Shown here in pieces: positions 44,943 through 58,259 of a stretch of DNA of 64,000 bases. The notes under the pieces are model-generated. The model was not told the DNA's origin. It did no database searches and worked only from the letters and a program-made list of their open reading frames with translations. The stretch spans positions 19,228,553 to 19,292,552 of the forward strand of contig CM060107.1 in NCBI GenBank assembly GCA_030522415.1. The letters run 5' to 3'. The position numbers were made by a program, and so were the translations under genes. Positions within the stretch are counted from its first letter, which is position 1; the number at the start of each line of letters is the position of its first letter. The stretch is from Channallabes apus (taxonomy: Eukaryota > Chordata > Actinopteri > Siluriformes > Clariidae).

Positions 44943-47900
44943 ACAGAGGGAGAGATTCACCGGGTCCCCTTCAGATCTCCGCCACCGTCGACAACCCTAA
45001 CGCGCGCCTTACGGTTCAGGTATCCCTCCAAATTGGCCACAAACGAGTTCGAAGTACCGCATTCATCGACTCCGGGGCAGCGGGTAACTTCATTGACTCA
45101 TCTTATGCCAAAAAATTGGGGGTAAAAATTGAGACGTTATCCCAGCCCATTCGGATCACTTCAGTTGACGGTCGCCCCCTCTCATCTAGCCCGATCATCG
45201 CCCAAACCCAACCCATCACCTTAGTCATCGACCAACACACAGAACAGCTCCGGTTTCACCTCACCTCCGTCTCATCACCACCCATCATCCTGGGTCACCC
45301 GTGGCTCATCCAGCACGACCCCCTCATCTCCTGGACTCAGAATCGAATTCTACAATGGGGCGCGACCTGCACTGAACTTTGCCTGCGGGCCACGGCTGGG
45401 ACGTGCTCTAGGGAGTCCGAGGCCCCCGACGTCGACACCAACGCCATTCCCACTGCGTACCGAGACCTGGCAGAGGTCTTCTGTAAAAGACGCGCCACAC
45501 ACCTTCCACCGCATCGCCCCTATGACCTGGCAATCGACCTCCAGCCGGGCTCTATACCACCCCGCGGCCACCTCTACTCTCTCTCCACCACCGAGACGCA
45601 GGCGATGGAAGACTACGTGACCAATGCCCTCCGCCAAGGTACCATCCGGCCCTCCTCATCGCCTGCTGCCGCGGGGTTCTTCTTCGTGAAGAAAAAAGGA
45701 GGAGAACTTCGGCCATGTGTCGACTATCGGGGGCTAAATAACATCACCATAAAGAACCGACACCCGTTGCCTCTTACCAACTCTGCCCTGGACGCCCTCT
45801 CTGGCGCTACCATCTTCACAAAGTTGGACCTGCGGAGCGCCTACAACTTGGTACGTATCAGAGAGGGCGATGAGTGGAAGACGGCCTTCATCACACCCAC
45901 GGGACACTATGAAAGCCTGGTAATCCCGTTTGGACTTTGCAATGCCCCCGCCGCTTTCCAACATTTCATCAATGACGTTCTCCGAGACATGCTAGGGCGG
46001 TGGGCATTTGCATACTTGGACGATATTCTAATCTATTCACGAACTCCTGAAGAACACACTCAGCACGTCAGAGCGGTTTTAAAGAGATTACACGCCCATC
46101 AACTGTACTGTAAGTTGGAAAAGTGCGCTTTTCACGAGCGCTCCACCACGTTCCTGGGTTTTGTCATCTCGCCCCAGGGTGTGGCCATGGACCCGCAGAA
46201 ACTCGAAGTTGTGCGTCATTGGCCCCTACCCAAGACCCTTAAGCAGCTTCAACGGTTTCTCGGGTTTGCGAACTTCTATCGTCGCTTTATCCGGGACTAC
46301 AGTACGGTTGCCGCCCCCCTAACCGCCCTGACCCGACCCTCACCGTCACCCTTCACTCTAGACTCCGCCGCCATCTCAGCCTTCCAAAGGCTTTGCCAAC
46401 GTTTCACCACTGCACCGATTCTTCTTCACCCAGATTCAAGTCAACCATTCGTTGTGGAGGTGGACGCCTCAGATGTGGGCGCTGGGGCTGTTCTCTCCCA
46501 GCGAGGTCCAGACCAAAAACTACACCCTTGTAGTTTCTTCTCCAAAAAATTTGACACCACTCAGCAGCGATACGGGGTAGGGGACCGCGAGCTGCTGGCC
46601 ATAAAGTGGGCTTTGGAGGAATGGCGTCACTGGCTCCAGGGCACCAGAGAGCCATTCATCGTCTGGACCGATCATCAAAATCTCATCACCATCCGCAATC
46701 TAAAGCAGCTGAACCAGAGGCAGGCGCGATGGGCACTATTTTTCGAACACTATGATTTCCATCTATCATACCGCCCGGGCTCGAAAAACACCAAGGCTGA
46801 TGCCCTCTCCCGTCAGCATGAAGAGGATGTCGCCCGGGCGGAGCCCGCGCCTGTTCTCCCACCATCCAGAATCATCGCACCCCTCCGCTGGGAACTGGAA
46901 ACCAGGGTCCGCCAGGCACAGGTCACGGAGAACGAACCGGCAGGTGCGCCGCCTGGACGTCTCTACGTTCCTCACTCCATGAGATCGGAGGTCATCCAGT
47001 GGGGCCACACCTCACTCCTCTCCGGGCACCCGGGTAGCAGGCGTACCACCCAGTTTGTCCAGCGCGCCTTCTGGTGGCCATCAATGACCAGGGACATCGA
47101 CGAATACGTTCAGGCGTGCCCAGTGTGCGCCAGGGCAAAGGACTCCAACCAGCCGACACCAGGGGAACTTCAACCACTTCCAATTCCCCGTCGGCCCTGG
47201 TCGCACATTGCCGTCGATTTCATCACGGGCCTGCCGGAATCCGAAGGGAAGAATACCATTTTAACCATCGTCGATCGTTTCTCCAAAGCCGTGCACCTGG
47301 TGGCCCTAACCGGACTCCCGTCAGCCAAGGACACCGCAACGCTGATATTAGAGCACGTAGTCCGCCTGCATGGGTTCCCCAAAGACATCGTCTCGGATAG
47401 GGGGCCCCAGTTCACTGCCCGATTCTGGAAGGCCTTCTGCCGTCTGATCCATTCCACCTGCAGCCTATCTTCTGGGTACCATCCCCAGACCAATGGTCAG
47501 ACGGAGCGGACCAACCAACAACTGGAGCGCTATCTGAGGTGTTTTGTGGCGGACCGTCAGCGCTCCTGGGCTCGCTACCTCCTATGGGCTGAGTTGTCAC
47601 ACAACCTACACGTCTCATCTGCAACCAACCTCAGTCCATTCGAGGTATGCCATGGTTTCCAACCTCCGATGTTCGAACACCAAGAACCGGAGGTTGATGT
47701 ACCATCAGCCCAACAGTTGGTCCGCAGGTGTCGGCGGCTCTGGACATTGACGAACCAAGCCATCCAACGAGCCAACACACGCTACGCCGCTCAACATCGC
47801 CGTCGACACCCTCCGGGACGTTTGTATAATGTAGGTGACAGGGTATGGCTGTCTACGAAAAACCTCCATCTACACACCGAATCAAGAAAACTATCACCCA

Positions 47901-48331
47901 GGTTCATTGGACCATATCGCATCCACCTCAAAATTAACCCTGTCACCTACCGGCTCCAGCTGCCTGCGGCGCTCCGAATCCACCCAGTATTCCACACATC
48001 CCAACTAAAACCCTTCATCACTTCACCCATGGTTCCACCCACCCCCCCTGCTCCTCCTCCCCGTATCATTGACGGCGGTCCCGCTTACACCGTGCGACGG
48101 ATCCTCGACTCGCGCCCTCGGGGCAGAGGTACTCAGTACCTGGTCGACTGGGAGGGCTATGGCCCCGAGGAGCGGTCGTGGGTTCCTGCACGTTTCATCC
48201 TCGACCCAGAACTAATTCGGGATTACCGTCACAGGGTATCCTCCATCCCAGGACCGTCTGGAGTCGGTCCTGGACGGGGGGGTACTGTCATGCACACTCA
48301 ATCCACGACCAGCACTAGGACCCGGAAGTAG
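44867..48331 (+). CDS. pol: Pol polyprotein of the Ty3/Gypsy element
   Basis: The 1,154-codon frame gives the enzymes for copying and integration. Landmarks by residue are the protease active site DSGAAG at about 67, the RT catalytic YLDD at about 383, RNase H beginning EVDASD near 530, the integrase zinc domain (H...H...CPVC) near 713-750, the DD35E core with Asp near 783 and 843 and Glu near 879, and a chromodomain at about 1073-1125 (YTVRRILDS...YLVDWEGYG). The frame overlaps gag by 76 bases in the -1 frame; the Met at 44867 may not be used. Its last 15 codons lie inside the 3' LTR. No defect is visible. Confidence 0.95.
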   Translation: MCILWFRGPSPGDLSSTSGKRPAPVNRGRDSPGPLQISATVDNPNARLTVQVSLQIGHKRVRSTAFIDSGAAGNFIDSSYAKKLGVKIETLSQPIRITSVDGRPLSSSPIIAQTQPITLVIDQHTEQLRFHLTSVSSPPIILGHPWLIQHDPLISWTQNRILQWGATCTELCLRATAGTCSRESEAPDVDTNAIPTAYRDLAEVFCKRRATHLPPHRPYDLAIDLQPGSIPPRGHLYSLSTTETQAMEDYVTNALRQGTIRPSSSPAAAGFFFVKKKGGELRPCVDYRGLNNITIKNRHPLPLTNSALDALSGATIFTKLDLRSAYNLVRIREGDEWKTAFITPTGHYESLVIPFGLCNAPAAFQHFINDVLRDMLGRWAFAYLDDILIYSRTPEEHTQHVRAVLKRLHAHQLYCKLEKCAFHERSTTFLGFVISPQGVAMDPQKLEVVRHWPLPKTLKQLQRFLGFANFYRRFIRDYSTVAAPLTALTRPSPSPFTLDSAAISAFQRLCQRFTTAPILLHPDSSQPFVVEVDASDVGAGAVLSQRGPDQKLHPCSFFSKKFDTTQQRYGVGDRELLAIKWALEEWRHWLQGTREPFIVWTDHQNLITIRNLKQLNQRQARWALFFEHYDFHLSYRPGSKNTKADALSRQHEEDVARAEPAPVLPPSRIIAPLRWELETRVRQAQVTENEPAGAPPGRLYVPHSMRSEVIQWGHTSLLSGHPGSRRTTQFVQRAFWWPSMTRDIDEYVQACPVCARAKDSNQPTPGELQPLPIPRRPWSHIAVDFITGLPESEGKNTILTIVDRFSKAVHLVALTGLPSAKDTATLILEHVVRLHGFPKDIVSDRGPQFTARFWKAFCRLIHSTCSLSSGYHPQTNGQTERTNQQLERYLRCFVADRQRSWARYLLWAELSHNLHVSSATNLSPFEVCHGFQPPMFEHQEPEVDVPSAQQLVRRCRRLWTLTNQAIQRANTRYAAQHRRRHPPGRLYNVGDRVWLSTKNLHLHTESRKLSPRFIGPYRIHLKINPVTYRLQLPAALRIHPVFHTSQLKPFITSPMVPPTPPAPPPRIIDGGPAYTVRRILDSRPRGRGTQYLVDWEGYGPEERSWVPARFILDPELIRDYRHRVSSIPGPSGVGPGRGGTVMHTQSTTSTRTRK
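48271..48285 (+). promoter_or_regulatory. polypurine tract
   Basis: A GGACGGGGGGGTAC segment directly before the 3' LTR is the likely primer for plus-strand synthesis. It is also coding within pol. Confidence 0.75.
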
Positions 48332-48670
48332 AGCGGTCGTAAATCAGGAAGTATAAAAGGAGTAAATAAACCATAGCAGAGCGCTCAGTCATTGAGTTCG
48401 GCCCATGTTGGTTCGTGTTGCGATCTTCCAAACCGTGAGTACTCACCAATCTTTTGGGTTATTGCTTTCTGCTATTTGTGTGTGCATTTATAGGACGCGG
48501 GTTAAATTTGTGTTTTTCCCTCACTCACCCTTTGTGAGAGTCCTTATACTAAATCGCGGGGATATCCTACCTACTCGCTTCTTTCCGCGTTTGGGTTCAC
48601 CATCCACGCTACATTGGGCTAACCGCTAAAGCTGCGTCTTCTGGTCCTTCAGGTTAGTTCACCCGTGACA
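48286..48670 (+). repeat. 3' LTR
   Basis: The 385-bp repeat reads as identical to 43533-43917 and is followed by the second copy of GGGCT. Confidence 0.97.
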
Positions 48671-48770
48671 GGGCTCGGACCAGGCAAGCTCACCATTGCT
48701 CCCCACATCCACAAATGATCCATGGGTGTCCATGATCCTGTCACAAGTTCATGGTATATAAATGATACTC

Positions 48771-49886
48771 AGTGTTAATGTGTTAATGTTGTGGTTGATT
48801 GGGGGTAGACATCCAGTAGTGTTCTCCTGTTTGTATGAAGCTGTTTCCTTTCCATCTTTAAATTCCTGCATGTTTTTCCTAATCAGGCTATGTACAACTG
48901 GGCAAAACCTCAACACCCACTCTTCATCAATTACCACATTGATAGATAATAGGGTAAAAATGTATGTATTTTTGTGCATGTACTATAGACTAGATAGTTA
49001 GTGATTCTCTATGCATTTAGAGACAGATACAGAGAATGAGAGGGGGGGGGGGGGGGCAGAAAAGGAAGAAGTCAGAGATCAACAGGTGATTTTTTTCTGT
49101 CTCTGATCTTGTATTTCCTTTGTTCTCTCTCTCTCTCTCTCTCTATCTATCTCCACCTATGAGCATGTGTGTGCAAGTGGGTGTCTGCCTGCCTACAGAT
49201 TTCTAATTGATTTTTCATCTAAATTTTTCATGAAAACAAGTACAGATCCCTGACAACAACAAGCACACAAAGCAATACACACACACACACACACACACAC
49301 ACAGGAACATATGTGCGCATACACCCCAACGGCGCCATGTCCATGTTGCCATGACAACAGCTCTTTGGAGGTAACAAGTAGGAAGAGAGCATGTGAGTGG
49401 AGTGATAAACACCCAAAGCATGTGCACTTTGGACATCACAAACATCATGCATGCAAGACATCATCATGTGCACACACACACACACACATACATACACACA
49501 CACTCACTCACTCACTCACTCACATACACACAGTATAAAGAAAAGACTTTCACTTCACGCTGTTGAGAAGTGCTCATGTCTGTGGGTGGGTGGGTGTGTA
49601 AGACTGATGGCTGTAGATTCAGCACATGGCAGATTCACAACAACTGAAGCTTACAGAAACCTCCTGTTGCATAAGTATGAAAGATAAACAGTATGTGAAT
49701 TTTGGTTTGTTTTCATGTTTCTATGATTTTATAGCTCCTATGATGACAGCAGACTAACGGTAGTGTTCGTGTTTGTAGAACAATATATTTGTGTGTGTGT
49801 GAGTGTGTGCCAATCTCCTTCTATAATTGTAAGTGTGCTCTTGTATGTTCATGATCCTGATTTTTCATGTGTGTGTGACACTACTG

Positions 49887-49924
<38 letters not shown>

Positions 49925-50294
49925 ACGCATGTGTCTATCCTACCTTTAGATGGACGCCTCTGTTTGGTCTGCATGGTCAGTGTGCCAACCACTGCCCCCA
50001 TGATGTCGCCGTGGAAACAAGCGTGTCTGAGTGAATGTCACTCCACTCTGTCACATGTGCTTCACTCACTTACGCTGTCCCTCTCTCCGTCTTTCCCTCA
50101 TCCTTTCTTCCCTTCGCCTGACGTTTCTCTTCCTCACTTTGCTCCCCACTTCTTTATACCCCCTCCCTTCAGTCTCCCCTCCCTCTCTCTTTCTCTCTCT
50201 CTCTCCCTGTCTCTCTCTCGCTCTCTCTCCCTCTACTTTTTGTTGAGTGCTGGCGTCATGCAGTGTGAATCAGGATCAGAGAGCCACTTCATCA

Positions 50295-50333
<39 letters not shown>

Positions 50334-51328
50334 CTTATATAAGCATGCCAAACTCTCACATAAGAATACATATAAGGAGTGTACAACATCTACTACCCAA
50401 TGATACAGAAACAATGAAAAAAAGATGTATGTATAAGAGATATACTGTAATGAGAAAGATGGCATAAGAGGCAAAAAAAGTGAAATGGAAAATGACATTC
50501 TTTAATAGAATCATGTATTTTGCCTTGAATTGGAATATCTCATTGATCAACTTAAAGAAATCAGAAATTGTCAGTAGGAAAAACCTTTAGTTAACATATA
50601 GTTAAATTGTGCCTTCATCATCTCTATACTACAGGGATTAAAACAACATACAATGAACTCTCTCAGTTTTTCTTACTATTAAACACAAATTGTATCACAG
50701 ATGTTTACAATAAGAAAGAATGTAGTAATAAAATCCAGTGTAGTATACAGTACCAACACACGGATAGCCTAAAAGCAGCTACTTTTTCATTTCATTTAAT
50801 ACATAATATATAAAACGCATAAATAATCACAGTGTCAATAATATATATATATATATATATATCTTTTATTTTTTATGTATGTATTTGTATTTTTATGTAT
50901 GTATTTAGGCTACACAGCATTTACATATTATTGTAATCTCTAGAAAATCCCAGTAGAAATCACTTTAACCTAATTTAATAATATCAAGCCATATTAAGCA
51001 AACACTCTGGCCATCTCTACATTTGTAACCTAATCTAGTTTAAGTAAAATTACATTATTGAAATTTTATCAAACATTATAAATCAATGATGGAAAATTAT
51101 TAGTCACAAGTAATAATCACAATCAGTATCTTTCTTGGAGTATCTCCTAAATGTAAATGGCACTTGTGGCAAACCCACAATCCCTACTAACTTAACTGAT
51201 CAACGTCTGCTCTTATAACACTGCTGAAATGATTGCTGGCTAATTCAGCAAGTTTTGTTAGTTAAATTTCCTTAAGAAAGATATCATTTATTAGGATTTC
51301 CACTGCCATCTCATAATTATGTGAGATA
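48771..51328. repeat. spacer crowded with microsatellites
   Basis: Tracts include poly-G 49042-49056, (CT)n 49127-49152, (CA)n 49277-49303 and about 49471-49523, (GT)n 49890-49921, (CT)n about 50187-50231, (CA)n 50296-50332 and (AT)n 50841-50862. Open frames across them are low-complexity artefacts. No gene was recognised. Confidence 0.8.
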
Positions 51329-51330
51329 TA

Positions 51331-52946
<1,616 letters not shown>

Positions 52947-53184
52947 TATGTGCATCAAAGATAATTTGTCAGCTGGTATTTATACACTAAAGCACTTTCA
53001 AGGTAAATACTGTGTATTGGGTTCACATCCATTTTGTTATGGCGTGTAATAACACCTTGAGCAAAGAAGAAAAAAAGCTAGCATGTTAAGCTAGGTGGAG
53101 TTACTTTTATTTACAGTACTGCCATGCATGTTAAACTGCTACTGTCCAACATGATCACGCAGGAAGGTACATTGAAGGGTTTTA

Positions 53185-53500
53185 TTCCTATTTTCTCCCG
53201 AATTTGGTCACCTGCCATTTCCTACCCACTATCTGGCTCCTTGCATGGGCAGGCAGGAGCAAATATGTGCTTTTTCCAAGACACAAAGCTAGCCAAGCAC
53301 ATATTTTTGAATTACTGCTCACACAGTGTCATAGGACAGCGTAACACACTCAGAGGAAAACATTATCTACCCACACTATTGGCCATCCCTCATGGCCAGA
53401 CAGCATGGCCAATTTTGCGCACTTGACTCCCAGCCAGGGATGAATGTCGCATCATTGGGATTTGATATCGCAATCTCCTATGAATATCATAGCAAGTTTA
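53185..53500 (-). mobile_element. old copy of the poly-A SINE, third family
   Basis: On the - strand the order of words follows 37965-38426, from a tRNA-like head near 53500 to the tail side near 53185, with many substitutions. The frame at 53124-53426 is therefore not taken as a gene. Confidence 0.55.
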
Positions 53501-53773
53501 GAAAATAAGTAAAACCATTTGTACTTCGCTTTGTAAGAAAAACCCAATTTTGGCCAAATCCATGAGATTTGAGATTAGAGTAAACCAAATTAAAATTTCC
53601 CATAAGAAATAATGGAAACTCAAATTATTCGTTCCACAGCTAAAAAAAAATACATAAAAATAATTAAAACATAATACAGAGTAAAAATAAAACAAATTAA
53701 TCTGCACTTTACCTTTAAAAATAAATAATAAATAAATCCTGACAGATAAGTGTTTCCGTTTGTGCGCACATGC

Positions 53774-54417
53774 TGTAACGGGGTGCTCCTGTGGGGTTTG
53801 GAGAAGACATGGAGGCGGAGGTGATAGAGTGAAAAGGGTTTTTTAATCAAGGAACCAAAATGTGAACATGTACAACAGGACTCAAACTGAACTGAACACA
53901 CAGAGCTAACCTAAACACACAGAGCTAACCTAAACACACAGAGCTAACCTAAACATGGAGCTAAACTAAACTTAGAGCTAAACTAAACATAGAGCTATAC
54001 CAAACACAGAGCTAGACTAAACATAGAGCTAAACTGAACATAGAGCTAAACGAAACACAGAGTGAACTAAACACAGAGCTGACTAAACAAAGAGTTAACT
54101 AAACAAAGAGCTAGACTGGATACAGAACTGAATCAAAACACAGAATAACACAAACCAAGATCAAGGGGGAGTGGCATGACACCGAGAACAAAACACCCAC
54201 TTAGCATTGCCGTAACAAAACAGATGCCCGACCCAGAACAATGGAAACAAAAGTCTATTTATCTTGGCACTGATTTGGCTGCTAACCTCGATCAGGTGTG
54301 CTCCCATTACCTGACCGAGGTGCACTCTGGGAAACGGAGTTCAAAACCAAACTGAAACAGGACAGAAAACAAAATGGAGTCTCGGAGTATGGCGCCATCT
54401 GGTGTTCGACCGTGACA
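53774..54417. mobile_element. LTR-like element (TG...CA) with internal minisatellite
   Basis: A 5-bp duplication CATGC (53769-53773 and 54418-54422) flanks a 644-bp segment starting TGTAACGG and ending CCGTGACA. This fits a solo LTR or a miniature LTR element; the near-inverted ends also allow a DNA element. A relative is at 58945-59273. Confidence 0.65.
53893..54135. repeat. minisatellite of ~18-21-bp units
   Basis: About twelve diverging units of the form AAACACAGAGCTAAACT lie in tandem. The first three, with ACACACAGAGCTAACCTAA, are nearly identical. Confidence 0.9.
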
Positions 54418-54422
54418 CATGC

Positions 54423-54555
54423 ACTGTGTATGTGTGTGCGTGTGTGAATCTAACGTAAGTTCTCCTCTCCCCCTTCTCGTCTGACACAGTTAACCTGCAC
54501 TTTACCTTTGAAAAGAATCGCGACAGAGCAGTGTTTCAGTGTAGATCAGAAAGAA

Positions 54556-54586
<31 letters not shown>

Positions 54587-54740
54587 CTGTGAAGTTGAAA
54601 GTAGGAGACACAGCGCGGGTTGAGCCTTGAGCAGAGAAAGAAAATGGATTTTTAACCTCTCTAATGAGACTTGCTTTTGCTTTATTCATCACATGCGCTG
54701 TACACACATGCATGCAGACACAAAGTAAAATATGTTTTAA
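54423..54740. repeat. spacer with (GT)n tract
   Basis: A (GT)n tract lies at about 54558-54585. Nothing else was recognised. Confidence 0.7.
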
Positions 54741-54856
54741 TCAGAATCAGAATCAGAAAGAGTTTTATTGCCAAGTACGCTTGCATGTACAAGGAATTTG
54801 TTTTATGTTTTAGTGACAGCTTCCATAACAAAACAAATGACAAGACAAAACAGCAT

Positions 54857-54914
<58 letters not shown>

Positions 54915-55567
54915 AAAAAAAGGTTGGCATCAAATGGAGTAGGGTGTGAGATACTTTAAAATAAGTTACATAAATATCTGTGCTATTGTACAGTATATTA
55001 CACAGTGGTATTGTACACAATGTTGCACATATATTTATTGACAGTTAGAATGATGTTTAACTGTTCATGAGGTTGATTGCCTGGGGGGGAAAAAGTTTTT
55101 GTGCCTGGCTATCCTGGTGTTTGGTGCTCTGTAGCGTCAACCCAATGGCAAAAGTTCAAATAGAAGGTGGCTTGGGTGTAAAGGGTCCAAAGTTGACTCT
55201 GGATATATACAGTTCTTGCAGCGTGGGCAGGGGGGTGCCAATAATTCTTTCAGCAGTCCGAACCGTCCTTTGTAGTCTTCTGATGTCTGCTTTCAAGATT
55301 CAAGATTCAAAGAACTTCATTAATCCCAGAGGGAAATTGCTTATGCTCGGTTACAGGTGCTCACAGTTGTTATCTAAGGAAAGGTAATAAAGGTAATAAA
55401 TAATAATACTAATCTCCACAAAAAAAAAGGTTACTAAAACAATAAGTACCAACGAAAATATGACTTTAGTAAAATAGTATTGCACTTAACATATTATTAA
55501 TATGGGTAATTATTATGTCCTGTTGTGTACCAGTCAGTGAAAAAATCCACATACATGTGTGTATGAG

Positions 55568-56908
55568 TTACAGAGAAGAGTTGTAAACTTTAATGGTCGT
55601 TGGTAGAAAGGATCTCCTGTGACGATCTGTGGAACACTTGATAGTAATCAGTCTCTGGCTGAAACTGCTCCTCTGTTCAGCGAAAACGCTGTATAGCGGG
55701 TGAGAAGGATTGTTCACAATGGATTGTACTTTGGATAGAATCCTTCTCTTCGCTACTGCATCCACAGAGTCAAGCTCCATGCCTAGCACCGATCCGGCCT
55801 TTCGTAGCTGAACCAAACCAGACAGTTATTGAAGTGCACAGGATGGATTCAATGATGGCTGAGTAGAACTGTGTGAGTAGCCCCTGTGGCAGGTTAAACT
55901 TCTTCAGCTGGCGAAGGAAATACAATCTCTGGTGGCCCTTTTTAACAATGGAGTCAATGTGAATGACCCACTTCAGGTTCTGAGAGATGTTCGTGCCCAG
56001 GACCCGGAATGACTCCACTGCTATCACAGTGCTGTTCATGACGGTGAGTGGGGGGAAGTGCAGGTGAGTTTCTCCTGAAGTTCACAATCATCTCCACTGT
56101 TTTGAGCGTGTTCAGCTCCAGGTTGTTGTGACTGCACCAGACAGCCAGCTGCTCGATCTCACTTCTGTATGCAGACTTGTAACCATCCTAGATGAGGCCG
56201 ATGATTGTAGTGTCATCTGCAAATTTCAGGAGCTTGACAGTGGGGTCTGTAGAGGTGCAGTCATTGGTGTAGATGGAGAAGAGCAGTGGGGAGAGAACGC
56301 ATCCCTGAGGGGCTCCAGTATTGGTGGTGTGGCTGTTGGACATGAATTTCATGAATTTGGACATGAAAGCTGGTGTTCTAGTGACAGATAGAGCTAGAAA
56401 CAGAGAGCTGGTTTAGTTTGGTCTGAAGCAGTGGTGGGATGATCGTATTAAAAGCTGATGAAAAGTCTATAAACAAGACCCTTGCATAAGCCCCTGGTTT
56501 GTCCAGATGTTGAAGGATGAAGTGCAGTCCCATGTTGACTGCATCATCAACAGACCTGTGTGCTCTATAAGCAAACTGCAGGGGGTCCAGTAAGGGTCCT
56601 GTGATGTCTCTCAGATAGGCCAAAACCAGTCTTTCAAATGACTTCATGACCACAGATGTTAGGGCGACTGGTCTGTAGTCGTTAAGTCCTGTGATTTTAG
56701 TTTTTTTTTTTGGAATGGGGATGATTGTGGAACGTTTAAAGCATGAAGGGACTTCACATTGTTCCAGTGATCTGTTGAAGATCTGCGTGAAGATGGGAGT
56801 CAGCTGGTCAGCACAGGATTTCAGACAGGCTGGTGTCACGCCGTCTGGGCCTGGAGCTGTCCTTCTCTTTTGTTTCAGAAATATCTGGCAAACATCCTTT
56901 TCACAGAC
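55568..56908 (-). pseudogene. LINE reverse transcriptase, broken
   Basis: Three open segments make up the 3' half of the RT gene: 56378-56908, 55770-56039 and 55568-55816. The first has [14 protein letters not shown], the [12 protein letters not shown] motif and [15 protein letters not shown], then [11 protein letters not shown] with the catalytic Asp region. The YADD-type region should lie in the damaged gap near 56040-56370. The later parts match the thumb and C-terminal end. Confidence 0.85.
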
Positions 56909-57266
56909 CTGGGGCCTCATACTGTATATCAACGCTGTGTACGCACAAAAACTTTGCTTACACCAGTTTTCACGCTCACGGTCGGATTTACTAACAGTGA
57001 AATTAACGTGAGAATGTGCGTTCTTCCACGCCAACTTCATGTCTGGCGTACGTGTATTTCTTGTGTTTTTTTGTTTTATTTCCGTTGGCGACTCCTAGAG
57101 GCAATTATGTTAAATTGCACACTACAAAGTATCGCACCAACACATGTGAAAAACATTGCTATTAATTTATAATTGATAAAATGGGTTAATTGACACAATA
57201 TTTTTCTACCAATTATTTGATTTAGAACATATAAAAGCATTTTCAAATGTATACAACCCTTAGTCT

Positions 57267-57764
57267 ATGACAATGGCAGTGTTGGCCTTATTAGAGAACA
57301 ATGTCAATGGCCGAATCCGAAGGGAACGCATTTTTAGGGATCACAGTGATTTTCTGGCCCATGATGATGACTGGCTTATTAGCCGTTTCAGATTTCCAAG
57401 AGCTATCCTCTTGGAGCTCTGTGTTGAGTTGGGTCCAAATTTGGAAAGAGAGACAGCGAGGAGCCACGCATTACCCGTTCCCTTACAGGTGCTGACAACG
57501 CTTGGTTTCCTGGCAACTGGTTCTTCCCAAAGGGAACTGGCAGACCGCTCGGGGTTAAGCCAGTCGTCTTTGAGCCGTGCAATGCCAACTGTATGGGACG
57601 GGATCATCCGCATGTCTAGCAGGTATATAAGGTTTCCATACCATGCAGTTGACCAGCCAAACATTAAAGCGCAATTTGCAGCGATCGCCGGTTTTCCTAA
57701 TGTAATCGGAGCCATCAACTGCACGCACATTGCTATATATCTGAAGACGAATTTGCATACGTGA
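57267..57764 (+). pseudogene. Harbinger (HARBI1-like) transposase, N-terminal half
   Basis: The 165-residue frame has the N-terminal WLISRFRFPRAILLELC region, the helix-turn-helix-like SSQRELADRSGLSQSSLSRA and GFPNVIGAINCTHIAI. In relatives the latter holds the first catalytic aspartate (G-x-x-D-C-x-H); here it is Asn. A frameshift follows near 57735, and the remaining catalytic part is missing. Confidence 0.88.
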
Positions 57765-57779
57765 ATCGGAAACATTTCC

Positions 57780-57884
57780 TTGCATGATCTGACCGCGCGC
57801 ACCCCCCGTTGCATGATCTGACCGTGCGCATACCCCCCCCGCCCCGTTGCATGATCTGACTGCGCGCCCCGTCGCATGATCTGG
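57780..57884. repeat. GC-rich minisatellite, about four units
   Basis: Units begin GCATGATCTGACCGCGCGC and vary from about 26 to 39 bases through their C-rich part. They lie exactly where the transposase coding sequence stops. Confidence 0.92.
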
Positions 57885-58013
57885 GGAAAAACAATGCTAG
57901 ACCAGGATGCCCCCTTCAAATTTCTCACTGCCCCTCCATATGGTCAGGTCTAGAACCGGCCTCAAATGCGCCTAGCAAATATTGTGGCAAGGTGGTCTGG
58001 GTCAACCCATGAT

Positions 58014-58259
58014 TCATTCATCCTCACAAACAGCATGGCTGGGATGAGGCTTAAAGGTGGCGGGGTGCGCCATGGGTGGCTTCTTGGTGAGTGATGTATT
58101 TAAAGATATTATTCCAGCTAAGTTTTTTAAAAAAAATTTTATTAATTCTGGAGGACAAACGTGCAAATACAGTAACACAGTTTTTCTCCGGTCTACCTCC
58201 GATAGGAGCACCTCCGATTCACATTCTTTGAAGTTTCTCTTCTTGCTTGCTTTTGCCAT
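58014..58259 (-). pseudogene. Harbinger Myb/SANT-like protein, truncated
   Basis: From the ATG at 58257-58259 the frame reads KKRNFKECESEVLLSEVDRR, like the start of the Myb/SANT-like DNA-binding partner found in Harbinger elements. Similarity fades after about 40 residues. Confidence 0.6.

Larger units (their letters stand above)
43533..48670 (+). mobile_element. Ty3/Gypsy chromodomain LTR retrotransposon, complete
   Basis: The element is flanked by the 5-bp duplication GGGCT (43528-43532 and 48671-48675). Its 385-bp LTRs look identical and start TG and end CA. Gag and Pol frames are open over their full length. Pol order is protease, RT, RNase H, integrase, chromodomain, which marks the Ty3/Gypsy chromovirus group (sushi-like in fish). 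Identical LTRs and open frames indicate a very recent insertion that may still be competent. Confidence 0.97.

Noticed and set aside
44132..47778. Many antisense and alternative frames over gag and pol
   Set aside because: They are shadows in GC-rich coding DNA and do not match known proteins.
53124..53426. 100-residue open frame on the + strand
   Set aside because: It runs antisense over an old SINE copy and has no recognisable similarity.
53893..54135. CRISPR-like array
   Set aside because: The units are contiguous diverging minisatellite repeats without spacers, in a vertebrate genome.
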